A stretch of DNA of 64,000 bases from an uncultured Spartobacteria bacterium (GCA_903919125.1 CAIXGS010000030.1:37741-101740), one strand, 5' to 3'. Counted from the first letter of the stretch, positions 17,318 through 27,180 are shown. Notes: a model not told the origin generated them from the letters alone. Translations and numbers: made by a program.

Positions 17318-18109
17318 ATGCTCACCGACACGCACGCGCACCTCGATTTTCCGGATTATTCCGCCGACCTGCCGGAAGTTCTAGCCCGCGCCAAAGAGGC
17401 AGGTGTTTCGCAGCTCATTACCATCAGTACGTCTATTGAAGGCAGTTCGCGAGCAGTCGCTTTGGCGGAACTGCATGCCGAAGTTTCCGCCTCAATCGGA
17501 GTGCATCCGTGTCACGTGGATGATTCCCCAGAGGATATTTTGACTCCACTGCGCGCACTGACAAAACATCCAAGCGTGGTGGCGATCGGAGAAACCGGGT
17601 TGGATTATCACCGTGCAGCACAGGATGCTACGACGTCAAGTGGCCGAGCGAACCGCGCCCGGCAGGCGTTGTTTTTCGAACAACAGCTTGAACTTGCGCT
17701 AGAGACTCGACTGAACGTCGTAGTGCACCAGCGGGATTCGTGGGACGACACGCTGTCGATTTTGCGCCCGTATAGCGGCAAGTTGCGCGCCGTCTTCCAT
17801 TGCTTCGGCGGTTCGCTGGAACAGGCCCACTCGCTTTTGGACTTGGGATTCAATGTGTCCTTCACGGGAATTATCACGTTCAAAAATGCGGCGATTGCGC
17901 GCGAAACCGCTTCAAAATTACCCGCAGGCTCTTTCTTTCTGGAAACCGACTGCCCGTTCCTCGCCCCCGTCCCTCACCGTGGACAGCGTTGCGAACCGGC
18001 CCACACGCGAGTCACGGCCGAGGCCCTCGCCACACTGCGCAACGAGTCCCTCGAAACCCTAGCCGCCCACACCAGCGCGGCAGCCGCCGAGTTCTTTCGC
18101 CGCCCGTAG
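17318..18109 (+). CDS. TatD-family metal-dependent hydrolase/DNase
   Basis: A TIM-barrel metallohydrolase of the TatD/YcfH family, about 263 residues. Motifs run in order: metal-binding THAHLDFPDY at the N-terminus, SIGVHPCHVDD, the bridging GETGLDYHRA, HCFGGSLEQAHSLL, and the C-terminal ETDCPFLAPVPHRGQRCEP. Family members have 3'-5' exonuclease activity on DNA and RNA. I chose the ATG at 17318, 30 nt after the fabH stop, since the protein should begin MLTDTHAHLD; a GTG extension back to 17261 overlapping fabH is less likely. It is probably the last gene of the plsX-fabH unit. It converges with the HEAT-repeat gene on the other strand. Confidence 0.9.
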   Translation: MLTDTHAHLDFPDYSADLPEVLARAKEAGVSQLITISTSIEGSSRAVALAELHAEVSASIGVHPCHVDDSPEDILTPLRALTKHPSVVAIGETGLDYHRAAQDATTSSGRANRARQALFFEQQLELALETRLNVVVHQRDSWDDTLSILRPYSGKLRAVFHCFGGSLEQAHSLLDLGFNVSFTGIITFKNAAIARETASKLPAGSFFLETDCPFLAPVPHRGQRCEPAHTRVTAEALATLRNESLETLAAHTSAAAAEFFRRP

Positions 18110-18162
18110 TCCTAAGTCACCCCCCGCGCAATCCGCTTGGGAGAAGCGCCGCGGACCAGCAC

Positions 18163-19338
18163 TCACTTCACTCCGTCCAAAGTCAGAGTCATTCGCGCCA
18201 CATCTAAGGCAAAGGCGGCCGTCATGCTTTTTTCCCTCTTTAACTCTTCAAACGACACGGGGATCAAAAGTTTGTCACCACTCCACTTCATATCCTGAAT
18301 GTCGATGCTGGTAGACATTGAGCTCATCTTTAGTTTCCGCTTTTCAAGCATTTCAAGAAACTCAGATTTGTGGATTAACTTTACTCCTTTTCCGTGAATC
18401 CACACGGCGATAACGGCTGGCCCTCGTCGAGTGCTAAAGTCCATCACGGCAATCTCCGTGGACGGATGCCATTTTGCCCCGCCCTGAAACCTGCCCTCCC
18501 GAGTATCTCTTCCCTCCCAGCCTAACAACTCTTCGGTCTGACCTTTCACGTCCACCAAACAAGGAGTCCCCAAGCGGTCATAAATAATCCAACGCCCATT
18601 CGGACTCACTGAAACGGCGTCTGGAAACTCAATATTTTTCCCCACAGCCTGCAAAAGAAGATTGATGCTCCGGTGGCACTCCTCCGTCAGATTATCACCC
18701 TCTGTTTTCTCCGCCTCTCTCAGACCGGCGATGAAGGTGTTCACTTGGGGCTTGGAAATCTGCCACCAGCGACTCCCAATCCCGTGAGCCGCAACCCGCC
18801 TGATGGTATCCCCTCTGTCCCGAAGCAAACCCAGCATTACCTCTGGAAGTCTAGGATCTAGAGAGTATTCCAAACTCCGCAGGGCTTCAAGCCGAGCGTC
18901 CGGATCTGGCGACTTCAGCTTTGCAAGCTGCGCCCCGACGTTCACATTCTTATCGTCCGCCTTCTCAACGGGTGCCGCACCTCGCGTCCCCGCTTGAGCC
19001 GCCCCACGAAGCTCGCGGATCCGCTCCAGAGTCAAACGCAGCGCCAATTGCGTACGTTTGCCAGGCTCGGACTGACTCAGCGCATCGTCTTTCATCTTAA
19101 GCCACTGACGCTGCTGATCGCGAAGCTGGAGCTGCGCAGCGGCATCCAACCCTTGGCGCACCTGCGTATAAACCGAGGAAAGCTCCTTGTCGGCGGCTTT
19201 GAATTCAGGATCCTTCAACAGTTGCTGATAGAGCGCCTCTGATTGACTGGAAGAGAGCGCCCCGTGACTTGCCGTCGGACACATTGAGGCAGACATTGCG
19301 GCTACGAAAAGAAAGTGAAACAAACGTTTGGTAGACAT
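18163..19338 (-). CDS. Exported LprI-like and HEAT-repeat protein
   Basis: A roughly 391-residue secreted or periplasmic protein. After a signal peptide (MSTKRLFHFLFVAAMSAS) the first 130 residues resemble the LprI/DUF1311 helical domain, with SELYQQL-like helices and the run RDQQRQWLKMKDDALSQ; in LprI this domain inhibits lysozyme. Residues about 140-230 carry HEAT-like repeats (SPDPDARLEALRSLEYSLDP, then GDTIRRVAAHGIG). The C-terminal part has short beta repeats (SPNGRWIIYDRLGTPCLVD) like a propeller. The open frame reaches 19404, but the Met at 19338 starts the signal peptide. The combination is unusual and the role unknown; a cell-wall or lysozyme-protection function would be guesswork. 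Confidence 0.75.
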   Translation of the reverse strand: MSTKRLFHFLFVAAMSASMCPTASHGALSSSQSEALYQQLLKDPEFKAADKELSSVYTQVRQGLDAAAQLQLRDQQRQWLKMKDDALSQSEPGKRTQLALRLTLERIRELRGAAQAGTRGAAPVEKADDKNVNVGAQLAKLKSPDPDARLEALRSLEYSLDPRLPEVMLGLLRDRGDTIRRVAAHGIGSRWWQISKPQVNTFIAGLREAEKTEGDNLTEECHRSINLLLQAVGKNIEFPDAVSVSPNGRWIIYDRLGTPCLVDVKGQTEELLGWEGRDTREGRFQGGAKWHPSTEIAVMDFSTRRGPAVIAVWIHGKGVKLIHKSEFLEMLEKRKLKMSSMSTSIDIQDMKWSGDKLLIPVSFEELKREKSMTAAFALDVARMTLTLDGVK

Positions 19339-19586
19339 GGAGTATTGGAAACCGTTGTTTAAAAGCCGAACTTCTAAAATGACAGCAACGCATCCAAGCG
19401 ACACAACTATAGCTTAGGAAGCCAAAACTGACGCATCAGCAAATGGCGTTAACCCATTTTCAGAATGGGAACAAGAGCCTGTCAGAAGCTTCGCTTGCGG
19501 GTCATCTGCGATCATAGTGGGAAAAAGTGTCTGTCCCCCTACACACGCCCCTACCCTCGGAGGGCGGATGCCGAAACCGCGCAAGC

Positions 19587-20666
19587 TCATCGGGTCGTTA
19601 CCGAATAAATGTTTTTCTCGGTCGTTAAAGCGCCCACTTTTTGAAGGTCCCCTTTTTCATCGATGCGGAAAGCGGAGAGCGTTGCACCGACCCACGCGGT
19701 TACCATCAGGTAGCCGCCGTCTGGTGAAAGGCTAAAACCCCAGGGCATTTTATCCACTGATGTGTGCCCAAGGAGCGTCAGATCACCCATCTCGCTAACC
19801 TGATAGCGGGCGATGGAATCCGGTATCGGAGCAGTACCTCGGATCCCGACAAAAAGGAATTTTGAGTCGGGTGTGATAACTATATCGGAAGCTGTCGACT
19901 CACCTCCTTGGTCTCTGACTTCGAGGGCGGCACAGCTTTGACGGAGCGAAAGCTGGCCGTCCTGATGCCAATCGAAGGCGCTCGCGCCCGGATTTTGCTC
20001 ATTGCTGGAATACAAGATAGGTTTTGTGGGATGCCACACTAGATGGCGCGGGCCTATAAGATCGGTAAGATTTACGGATTCAGGAAATAGAGCGGACAAA
20101 TGGCCCGAATCTGAATCAAAGCGATATTCTCGAATCGTATTTATTTCCCTCACATACGAGGTGTAAACGAAATGGTTATCCGGGGAGGTTGTGATGCAAT
20201 GCAGATGCATTTTCCCCTCATTTTTATGACTCACTCGAGTAATCGGAACGCCATCATCGTTTAGAGAATAAATATCAAGCGAACCGCGATAATCGACAGC
20301 AAGCAGGAAATGATTGGAGCGATCTAAGCCGATAAATGCGTAAGGATTTTCAAATATAATCGGAACATGTTTTTGATAAGAACCATCTTGATTTAGTGTT
20401 ACTAAAAATCCCTTTTTATTGCCTGCGAGGTAAAGAAGGGGCTTGGAGGGGTGCTTGAGAATCGTCGAAATAGGAGTCAGTAGCTCGATTTCGCTTTCAA
20501 GTTTTAGTTCCAATCCATCTACCGACGGGGTCGCGTTGATGATCAGAAGTTTCTTGCTAGAAGTAGTCGGAGCGTAGATGTGAAACGGTTTTGGGGAAAC
20601 CGGTTGGGCCATCATTTGGCTCAATGTCAAAAGACAAAGGACAAGGAGGGTTGTAAAAATTTTCAT
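19587..20666 (-). CDS. Exported lactonase-family beta-propeller protein
   Basis: A 359-residue exported seven-bladed propeller of the 6-phosphogluconolactonase/YkgB-like lactonase family. The signal peptide is MKIFTTLLVLCLLTLSQMMAQ. Blade motifs recur: HPSKPLLYLAGN, SPDNHFVYTSYV, HPTKPILYSSNEQNPG, TPDSKFLFVGIRG and SPDGGYLMVTAW. The HPTKP-LYxxNE signature is typical. Cytosolic homologues hydrolyse 6-phosphogluconolactone, but a secreted copy is more likely to act on another lactone or to be a binding propeller. Stands alone between two unrelated minus-strand genes. Confidence 0.85.
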   Translation of the reverse strand: MKIFTTLLVLCLLTLSQMMAQPVSPKPFHIYAPTTSSKKLLIINATPSVDGLELKLESEIELLTPISTILKHPSKPLLYLAGNKKGFLVTLNQDGSYQKHVPIIFENPYAFIGLDRSNHFLLAVDYRGSLDIYSLNDDGVPITRVSHKNEGKMHLHCITTSPDNHFVYTSYVREINTIREYRFDSDSGHLSALFPESVNLTDLIGPRHLVWHPTKPILYSSNEQNPGASAFDWHQDGQLSLRQSCAALEVRDQGGESTASDIVITPDSKFLFVGIRGTAPIPDSIARYQVSEMGDLTLLGHTSVDKMPWGFSLSPDGGYLMVTAWVGATLSAFRIDEKGDLQKVGALTTEKNIYSVTTR

Positions 20667-20762
20667 AAAGGGAGCGTATCAACTTTGGGAGCGAGGAAAG
20701 TGCCTTTCCCCCGAAGGCTTCACCTATCTAATTTTGTTTGGGGATCTTCACCGGCAAACGGT

Positions 20763-21158
20763 TTATAGGCAGATGCGGCGGCTCAGGAGTGATTTCCCGA
20801 AAGAAAAGGCTGCCATTCCTGCGATCATTATGGAGAGTTGCATCCACCATGGCGAAGTGGAGAAGCACGCGCGCACGGATTCGAAAAGCACCATGAATCC
20901 GACGATCTCGGTCATCTCCCAGAACCGGTGCCGCCGAACGCACGGGTCGTTGGTGTGCCTAGCTTCCAGAAAGTAGACGAGGCTCACTGCCAATATTGAG
21001 GCGATGGCCGCCACGGGGATTGTTAAGAACGCCGGCGGTTCAATGATGGCGCCGGATGACGTGGTGCGGCAATGGAAGGAAATCACCGCCGCTCGGCTAA
21101 GCACCCATGCGATGAAAAATGCCAGCAATTCAGTGCGGTCTTTAATGCGTCGTGTCAT
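20763..21158 (-). CDS. Small predicted membrane protein
   Basis: A 131-residue unrecognised protein. Three or four hydrophobic stretches suggest an inner-membrane protein: LLAFFIAWVLSRAAVISF, FLTIPVAAIASILAVSLVYF, MTEIVGFMVLFESV and LSIMIAGMAAFSFG. Charged loops between them (EARHTNDPCVRRHRFW) fit cytoplasmic segments. The Met-Thr-Arg-Arg start is the only good candidate. No neighbour shares its strand closely enough to form a clear operon. The hydrophobic pattern supports a real gene; a competing plus-strand frame has no comparable structure. Confidence 0.5.
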   Translation of the reverse strand: MTRRIKDRTELLAFFIAWVLSRAAVISFHCRTTSSGAIIEPPAFLTIPVAAIASILAVSLVYFLEARHTNDPCVRRHRFWEMTEIVGFMVLFESVRACFSTSPWWMQLSIMIAGMAAFSFGKSLLSRRICL

Positions 21159-21312
21159 TGCGATGGACGATGGGTGGGCGCGGTTGAGGAGGCGCGGCGC
21201 ACCACTGAGTTTAGTGGCGTCGTATCAGAGACGGAAACTAAAAAACGCCGAAGTACAGCGCCCATTGGCAATTAAAGTTTAACCCAAGTCTCTTTCCCCT
21301 GCCGTTCCCCCT

Positions 21313-22632
21313 CTAACCAGCAGGTTGAATCTCCCAACCCTCGCGGTATTTCCGGCGCAAGAAGCGCTCCGCTTCGGGGTGCCCCGGCAGGCGCATCGCC
21401 GCTGCGTCCCACTCTAACGTCACGCCCGGAATGCGCGTCGCCACGTTCCCAAGAAGAACCGCCTCAGTGAGCGGACCGGCGTAGTCGAAATTGTCGCTGG
21501 TTTCCGTTCCGGCGAACACCGCGTCGACCCATGCATGATAATGGTTCCCCGCAGGCTGCTTCTCGATTTGGAAGCTGCTGAATTTCTCCACAGGAAATAG
21601 CTGTGGCATTCCCACATGGGGCTGCATCAAGACTCCCCCTTCGCCGATGAATATCGACCCCGCCTTCGCCAATTCCTGACCCGCCGGTAACTGTGCCAAA
21701 GCCGCATCGGGAAGACGTCCTCCATCGTACCACGTAACGGGTAAAGTCGGCCCCTTTGTATAATTCGTGCTGGGAAACACGTACTGCACCGTTTCGGCCG
21801 AGGGCCACGTATGCCCGTTGAACCCTTCATTTTCCGCACGCACACTGATTGGGGAGCCAAGCCCAAGTGCCGTAAAAACAGGGTCAAGAATATGACACCC
21901 GAAGTCCCCCATGGTACCGCCACCAAACTCCTGCCAGTCGCGCCACTTGAAGGGGTGATACACGTCAGGTGCGTATTCGCGTAAGGGAGCCACGCCGAGC
22001 CAAAGATCCCAGTTCAAAGATTCAGGTGCGATTCCAGAGGCTGGTGGAGCGGTGAGTTTGGTGTACCCGTTGCCTCCATTACGCTGCCACGAATGAACCG
22101 CAAGGATCTTTCCAATTACCCCGTCGCGAAGCAGTTTTACGCCAGTGCGGTACTCGCTGGCAGAATGGATCTGGTTCCCCATCTGGGTCCGCACTCTGGA
22201 CTTGATCGCCTGCAGCCGCAGTTGGCGCGCCTCCCAAACCGTGTGTGTCAGCGGTTTTTGGCAGTAAACGTGTTTGCCCATCCGCATTGCAGCCATCGCG
22301 ATCGCGGCGTGCATGTGGTCCGGGGTTGAAATAACCACGGCATCAAAGGCGGAGCCCAACTTAGAAAACATCTCCCTAAAATCCGCGTGATGCGGCACCC
22401 CCGGAAACAATTGGTCAATTTTGGAAAACCGAGCCGAATCCACGTCGCAAAAGCCCACGTATTTCACATGTTCGTGGGAACCAACTTCCTTCAAATCTGA
22501 AAGCCCCTTTCCATCACAACCTACCCCGACAATCTGAAGGTTGGAGTTGGGCTTCTGCGCTCGAAGAATGGCGGGGAAACCGAGCAGTGCAGTCGTCGAC
22601 GTTTTTAAAAATGTTCTGCGGGTGGTATTCAT
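21313..22632 (-). CDS. Tat-exported Gfo/Idh/MocA-family oxidoreductase
   Basis: An NAD(P)-dependent oxidoreductase, about 439 residues from the Met at 22632. It begins MNTTRRTFLKTSTTALLGF, a twin-arginine signal, so the folded cofactor-containing enzyme is exported. A Rossmann domain follows (LQIVGVGCDGKGLSDLKEV; DAVVISTPDHMHAAIAMAAM; the conserved KHVYCQKPLTH with the Lys-Pro of the family). The C-terminal alpha/beta sheet includes NLWLGV-like and GDFGCHILDPVFTALGL segments. Verrucomicrobia carry many such secreted paralogues, usually linked to sugar or glycoside breakdown. A 19-residue extension to 22689 is possible but would bury the Tat signal. Substrate unknown. Confidence 0.88.
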   Translation of the reverse strand: MNTTRRTFLKTSTTALLGFPAILRAQKPNSNLQIVGVGCDGKGLSDLKEVGSHEHVKYVGFCDVDSARFSKIDQLFPGVPHHADFREMFSKLGSAFDAVVISTPDHMHAAIAMAAMRMGKHVYCQKPLTHTVWEARQLRLQAIKSRVRTQMGNQIHSASEYRTGVKLLRDGVIGKILAVHSWQRNGGNGYTKLTAPPASGIAPESLNWDLWLGVAPLREYAPDVYHPFKWRDWQEFGGGTMGDFGCHILDPVFTALGLGSPISVRAENEGFNGHTWPSAETVQYVFPSTNYTKGPTLPVTWYDGGRLPDAALAQLPAGQELAKAGSIFIGEGGVLMQPHVGMPQLFPVEKFSSFQIEKQPAGNHYHAWVDAVFAGTETSDNFDYAGPLTEAVLLGNVATRIPGVTLEWDAAAMRLPGHPEAERFLRRKYREGWEIQPAG

Positions 22633-22733
22633 TTGGGGAGGGTGATGACCTTCAGATTCGAAGCTACTACTCGACTGAGCCTGTGGCAAATCTGTAACCG
22701 GAAGGAAATTCGGCCTCGAAGTCAGAGAACCGA

Positions 22734-22857
22734 GGGACAGACACTTTTAGTCATGCTCGCTTTTAGTCATGCTAGGTAATGCTCTGAAAATGAGCATCGC
22801 CCTTCAAGGAGTTGCATCGGTGGAAAAGAAGCAACTGTCCCTAATGGCACTCCTTGA
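22734..22857. repeat. REP-like nested hairpins with a 14-bp direct repeat
   Basis: The stretch opens with gggacagacac, then carries cttttagtcatgct twice (22744-22757, 22760-22773), a hairpin atgctc-tgaaaat-gagcat (22779-22797), and a longer one with outer stem tcaaggagt/actccttga (22804-22812 with 22849-22857) and alternative inner stem agttgc/gcaact. Such clusters resemble REP/BIME elements mobilised by REP-associated tyrosine transposases; no transposase gene is in the window. Confidence 0.5.
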
Positions 22858-22910
22858 TCGATTCTTTGGCGCTTGCAACAAGGCGGATCAGTCGGCAGTT
22901 TGCGCTCCTT

Positions 22911-24245
22911 ATGCGTAAGGTTATCCCTCTACTGATCGCTTTCACCGCGACCGCCTTGGCTCAACAGCCTCCCTATGACGTTTTTCCCGCTGCTGAGGCG
23001 CCCTATTATAGGGTTCGTTATGAGGCATCCACGACTCCGGGGGAGTTGATTTTCCCAGTGAATTATACGGTGTGGGTTCCTCCGGGAGTTAAGGAGTTGC
23101 GCGGGGTAATCGTCCACCAACACGGTTGCGGAGAGGGCTCATGTAAGTCGGGCCTCACTGGGGCGTTTGATTTACATTGGCAAGCGCTGGCAAAAAAACA
23201 CGAGTGCGCGTTGCTAGCACCTTCGTATGAGCAACCCGAGAAGGCGGATTGTCAAATGTGGTGTGATCCGCGTAATGGCTCAGATGCGGCCTTTCAAAAA
23301 GGTCTCGCAGATTTGGGAGCAAAGTCTGGGCATCCCGAAATGGCAAAGGTCCCATGGGCTTTGTGGGGACACAGCGGCGGCGGTCACTGGGCTGGAGGAA
23401 TGACGCTTTTGCATCCAGAACGTGTTGCCTGTACCTGGTTGCGCAGCGGAGTTCCTTTGCTCAAAGAGGACCCTAAACGGTCTGGGATTCACCCCCACGT
23501 GCTTTCTGACGCAGCGCTCAAAGTTCCAGTGATGTGTAACCCAGGAACCAAAGAGGGCGTCGCGTTGAAAGAAGGGCGTTTTGCAGGGGTATGGCCAGCG
23601 AACGAAGCGTTCTTCGGAACGATGCGTGAAAAGGGAGCGTTGATTGGCGTAGCGGTGGATCCGTTGACAGCACACGAGTGTGGCAATCAGCGGTACCTCG
23701 CTATTCTTTGGCTGGATGCTTGCCTCTCTGCACGATTGCCAAAAAAAGGTGGAGAGCCATTGAAGGCGATATCGAAATCAGAGGGATGGATTGCGCCCCT
23801 TTATACTGGAGGAGGCGAAATCGTGGAGCCTGTTCCCGAGGCGCAATTTAAGGGAGCGAGTGAGAAAGCCATTTGGTTGCCGAGCGATTCGATAGCGAAA
23901 GCTTGGGTGCAGTATGTGAGAGACACCTCAGTGCTTGATACGACGCCACCACCCGCACCTACCCATGTGCAAGTAAAAGGAAATGAGCTGAGTTGGGAGG
24001 CTGAGGCGGATTTAGAAAGCGGATTGGCCGGCTTCATTATTGAGCGGGACGGACAGTTTCTTGCGAACGTTCCGGAGCAAGCGAAGAATCCTTTCGGGCG
24101 ACCCATTTTCCAGAATTTGCAGTACAGTGATACGCCTACACAGCCGTTGTTGCCGATGCGGTTTACAGATGGCAAAGCTGAGGCAGGGAAAACGTATCAA
24201 TATCGGGTTATCGCAGTGAATACCGCTGGATTAAAATCTCGTTAA
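22911..24245 (+). CDS. Secreted alpha/beta hydrolase with C-terminal Fn3-like domain
   Basis: A probable secreted esterase, 444 residues from the Met at 22911, which starts a signal peptide ([18 protein letters not shown]). The catalytic domain has the nucleophile elbow [16 protein letters not shown], and an oxyanion strand near [12 protein letters not shown]. Cysteines in [11 protein letters not shown] and [10 protein letters not shown] may form disulfides. A His in [17 protein letters not shown] is a candidate for the triad. Residues about 355-440 form a fibronectin type III-like beta-sandwich starting after [13 protein letters not shown]. The catalytic Ser-His pairing is inferred by family analogy. 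An upstream extension to 22854 is not supported because it overlaps the repeat region. Confidence 0.82.
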   Translation: MRKVIPLLIAFTATALAQQPPYDVFPAAEAPYYRVRYEASTTPGELIFPVNYTVWVPPGVKELRGVIVHQHGCGEGSCKSGLTGAFDLHWQALAKKHECALLAPSYEQPEKADCQMWCDPRNGSDAAFQKGLADLGAKSGHPEMAKVPWALWGHSGGGHWAGGMTLLHPERVACTWLRSGVPLLKEDPKRSGIHPHVLSDAALKVPVMCNPGTKEGVALKEGRFAGVWPANEAFFGTMREKGALIGVAVDPLTAHECGNQRYLAILWLDACLSARLPKKGGEPLKAISKSEGWIAPLYTGGGEIVEPVPEAQFKGASEKAIWLPSDSIAKAWVQYVRDTSVLDTTPPPAPTHVQVKGNELSWEAEADLESGLAGFIIERDGQFLANVPEQAKNPFGRPIFQNLQYSDTPTQPLLPMRFTDGKAEAGKTYQYRVIAVNTAGLKSR

Positions 24246-24430
24246 CCGCTGTTTAATTCACCACTTTCAAAAGGAATTACAAAAGATACAAAAGGCTGCC
24301 CGTACTTTTTACTCCCAATAGCGTTGATCGCGTGGGATCGACTGAAGTTCAAAATACTGGAAAGGGCGTTTTAGAATGCTCGTCAAGCCAGCCTAAAGAT
24401 ACCGCATGCGATAAGCGCCAAAGCGATCGG

Positions 24431-25387
24431 TCACCTTTCACACATTGTCTCTACGGCTGGCCAAACTGCGCTTAGCTCGAGATTTCGCCAGTTGCCAAGG
24501 GGAGCGCGCACAACCCGCACGCCCAAGTTTTGCGGCGCCCAAACGGCAGGATCGGTGGGACCAAAAAGGAGGACACAAGGGACGCCCACAGCCGCCGCAA
24601 TATGAGACACGCCGCTATCGTGCCCCACAAACCGACCGCAACTGGCCACAACAGCGGCCATCGTTGGCAACGGTAGGTTAATCGCGAAGCGGACTCGCTT
24701 GCCCTGCCAAGCCTCGCCCAGAACACGCAGCACCTCCGCATCAGCCTCGCCCCCAAGCACCACGAGTTCACCTTCAGGAAATCGTTCCCAAAAACGCAAC
24801 CCAAGCAATTCCCAATGCTCTGCAGTCCAGTTTTTACTCACACTCCCACTCCCCGGATGCAACGCGAGTCGAGGCCCCGCCCCCTCCCCCAACCACGCCC
24901 GCCCCGAGGCTAGATCGTCTGAAGACAAAAAAAGCCTTGCCGCTGGATCCTCTAGAAACAAAGCCAGCGACTCCAAAGGCTGAGCCCATTCCCTAGCTGC
25001 ATGAAGGTTTTGAGGCTTCCGGTATGCTGGAAGAAAATTACGGGCGCCCGATTTTCGTACGTTGGTTTCAAAAATACCGTCCGGGTCGTAAAGGTAACTC
25101 ACGATTTGTTGAAACCCCGCGAAATATTCGGATAACGCCAAGTCTAGCGTTCCGTTTCGGGCAAAAAAACCGGCAAGTGGGCCGTATTCGATAGAACGCA
25201 CCCGGTTAGCATAAAAACGATTCTCCGCCAAAGACGCGATGTGCGGATAACCGAGAATCTCCAGAACGGCGTTTGGAAACGCTTCCCGCAACAAATAAAG
25301 CGCTGGAAGCGTTAAAACAAAATCACCAATGGCGCCGCCGCGAATTACTAAAATGCGCGGTTGCGAGCCTTCCGTCAGCACAGGCAA
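24431..25387 (-). CDS. Glycosyltransferase family 9 (heptosyltransferase-like)
   Basis: A 318-residue cytoplasmic glycosyltransferase of the GT9 group that builds lipopolysaccharide core or similar envelope glycans. It starts with the GT9 acceptor-side motif PRILVIRGGAIGDFVLTLPAL and has the C-terminal donor-site motifs LALHPGSGSVSKNWTAEHW and FVGHDSGVSHIAAAVGVPCVLLFGPTDP, both diagnostic. Its start codon is immediately adjacent to the stop of the upstream esterase/propeller gene, so it belongs to the same minus-strand unit. Donor sugar cannot be named from sequence. Confidence 0.9.
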   Translation of the reverse strand: MPVLTEGSQPRILVIRGGAIGDFVLTLPALYLLREAFPNAVLEILGYPHIASLAENRFYANRVRSIEYGPLAGFFARNGTLDLALSEYFAGFQQIVSYLYDPDGIFETNVRKSGARNFLPAYRKPQNLHAAREWAQPLESLALFLEDPAARLFLSSDDLASGRAWLGEGAGPRLALHPGSGSVSKNWTAEHWELLGLRFWERFPEGELVVLGGEADAEVLRVLGEAWQGKRVRFAINLPLPTMAAVVASCGRFVGHDSGVSHIAAAVGVPCVLLFGPTDPAVWAPQNLGVRVVRAPLGNWRNLELSAVWPAVETMCER

Positions 25388-27151
25388 CTAATGTTTAACC
25401 GTTTCAATCTGCAATTTACGACTCAGTACTTTATCACCATTTGTGACAAACAAAGTGTCGTGCTGACTCCCAGCTAGCGTGCAATTGGTAAGCGGTGCGG
25501 AGGGCTGCGGTTTATCTAAAACCCCACAAAGACGCCCAGTAGGATCAAAAATCTGCACTCCAAGCGCTGAGGTCACGTAATAGCGCCCCCGCCAATCCGT
25601 ACACATACCGTCCCCCTTTGCCGCAGGAAGCGTCGGAGGTGGTTCCGCTGACTTGAACTCGCCCTTCGGATCCAATGGTAAGCGCAATGTCATGTAAGGA
25701 GACTTCGCGCTCAGCGTGCCGTCGGGTTCCAATCGAAACGCCCAGACGTACTGACCTTTGTATTCCGAAACGGCCAAAGTCCCGCCATCAGGCGACAAGG
25801 CAATCCCGTTTGGAGCCATAATCCCGTGATCTGCAGCCCAAACCGCACCTGTATTGCTATCAATAAAAGTGATTTGCTGGCTCCCAGTTTCCGTAATGTA
25901 AATGAAGCCTTCTTTGGTTATGACCAAATCATTAGGTTGAACCCCAGTGGCAACTTCGCGCACCGCACCATCGGCCGGATTAATTGCGATCACCCGTTTT
26001 TTTGATCCTTGGCAGGCATAAAGCCAACCATCGGGGCCCATTTTCAGGCCGCTTACACCTTCAGCGGCAAGTTTGAGACGGGATCCGTCGACGCCGACCT
26101 TGTAAACGGCAGGAGCCTTCATATCTGAGAAGTAAAAATTCCCATCGGCGTCAGCACAGGCAGCATCCGCAAAGCCCATGCCCTCGGCGACGACCTTCCA
26201 GCCCTCGCCTGGGAGCAGTAAGTTGAGAAGCGTCAGGTCGCCCTTCAAATCGCCTGATGTGTCCAGAGATTGAGCTGACTTTTCCTTACGCCACAGCCAC
26301 TTGAGAGCATCTGGAAAAATGGAGCCTCCGTGATCGCTGTTGTGGCCGTAACCCTCGGCGAAATCGAAGCGAACGTCGTAACCCATGTAACGCAAAGCAG
26401 CCGCCATCTGTTCATTAGCGATGGGCCAATTGCCATAAGCGTTGTCCAAATCCCCCGAAGAATCCTGCAAAAACACGCGCAAAGGCTTTGGTTCGGTCTT
26501 ACGAACGAGGGAAGGATAAACGTTGCCTCCGCGTAAGTTTACGAAGCTACCAATAGTCGAAAGCACTTTCCTAAACTCATCGGGCCGCTCCCACGCCGCC
26601 GTGAAGGAGCAAATGCCCCCAGAACTCGCTCCACAAAGCGCACGCATTTCCGGGTTCTTCGACAGCTTCCAACGCTTCTCCACTTCGGGAAAAATCTCCT
26701 CCAAAAGGAAGCGAACATAGCGATCCCCCAAGCTGTCGTACTCCAACCCTCGATTCGAGCCCTTCCAAGGACTGGCGGGCGCAGGTTTGGCCACGTCGTG
26801 ACCGGGATTCAGAAAAATGGCGATGGTCGGCGGCATCTCACCGCGAGCGATCAAGTTATCAAAAACCGTCGGCACCCGCCAGTGACCCTTGAGGTTCACG
26901 TAGTCGTGGCCGTCTTGGAAAACCATCACGGCTGCTTCCGAATTCGCCTTCACTTGGGACGGCACATAAACCGACCACTCCCTGCTCGTACCAGGGTAAA
27001 TTTTGGACACCCAAGGCTCCATTTTAAACACGGTGCCGTGGGGAACAGACGACTGTTCTGCTGCATCGGGGTGCATTTTCCATGGCTCGGCGTTTCCCAC
27101 CGACGCGCTAAAGAGAAAGAAAGAGAGTGCGAAAAAAAACGGGGGTTTCAT
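25388..27151 (-). CDS. Secreted esterase fused to an SMP-30/NHL-type propeller
   Basis: About 587 residues from the Met at 27151, which gives the signal peptide MKPPFFFALSFFLFSASVGNAE. Residues 30-290 are an Fes/IroE-like (esterase D-like) alpha/beta hydrolase: MVFQDGHDYVNLKGHW, EYDSLGDRYVRFLLEE, the nucleophile elbow CGASSGGICSFTAAWERPDEF, and a late His region EGYGHNSDHGG. From about 310 to the end is a six-bladed SMP-30/gluconolactonase-like propeller with repeated YxxDxxxGxV blades. The N-terminal half is a close paralogue of the gene directly upstream. It abuts the GT9 gene downstream. Substrate unknown; feruloyl or acetyl esters on polysaccharide are typical for the family. Confidence 0.85.
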   Translation of the reverse strand: MKPPFFFALSFFLFSASVGNAEPWKMHPDAAEQSSVPHGTVFKMEPWVSKIYPGTSREWSVYVPSQVKANSEAAVMVFQDGHDYVNLKGHWRVPTVFDNLIARGEMPPTIAIFLNPGHDVAKPAPASPWKGSNRGLEYDSLGDRYVRFLLEEIFPEVEKRWKLSKNPEMRALCGASSGGICSFTAAWERPDEFRKVLSTIGSFVNLRGGNVYPSLVRKTEPKPLRVFLQDSSGDLDNAYGNWPIANEQMAAALRYMGYDVRFDFAEGYGHNSDHGGSIFPDALKWLWRKEKSAQSLDTSGDLKGDLTLLNLLLPGEGWKVVAEGMGFADAACADADGNFYFSDMKAPAVYKVGVDGSRLKLAAEGVSGLKMGPDGWLYACQGSKKRVIAINPADGAVREVATGVQPNDLVITKEGFIYITETGSQQITFIDSNTGAVWAADHGIMAPNGIALSPDGGTLAVSEYKGQYVWAFRLEPDGTLSAKSPYMTLRLPLDPKGEFKSAEPPPTLPAAKGDGMCTDWRGRYYVTSALGVQIFDPTGRLCGVLDKPQPSAPLTNCTLAGSQHDTLFVTNGDKVLSRKLQIETVKH

Positions 27152-27180
27152 GGGGTAGGAAGCAAAAGAGCCGTCTTGCA

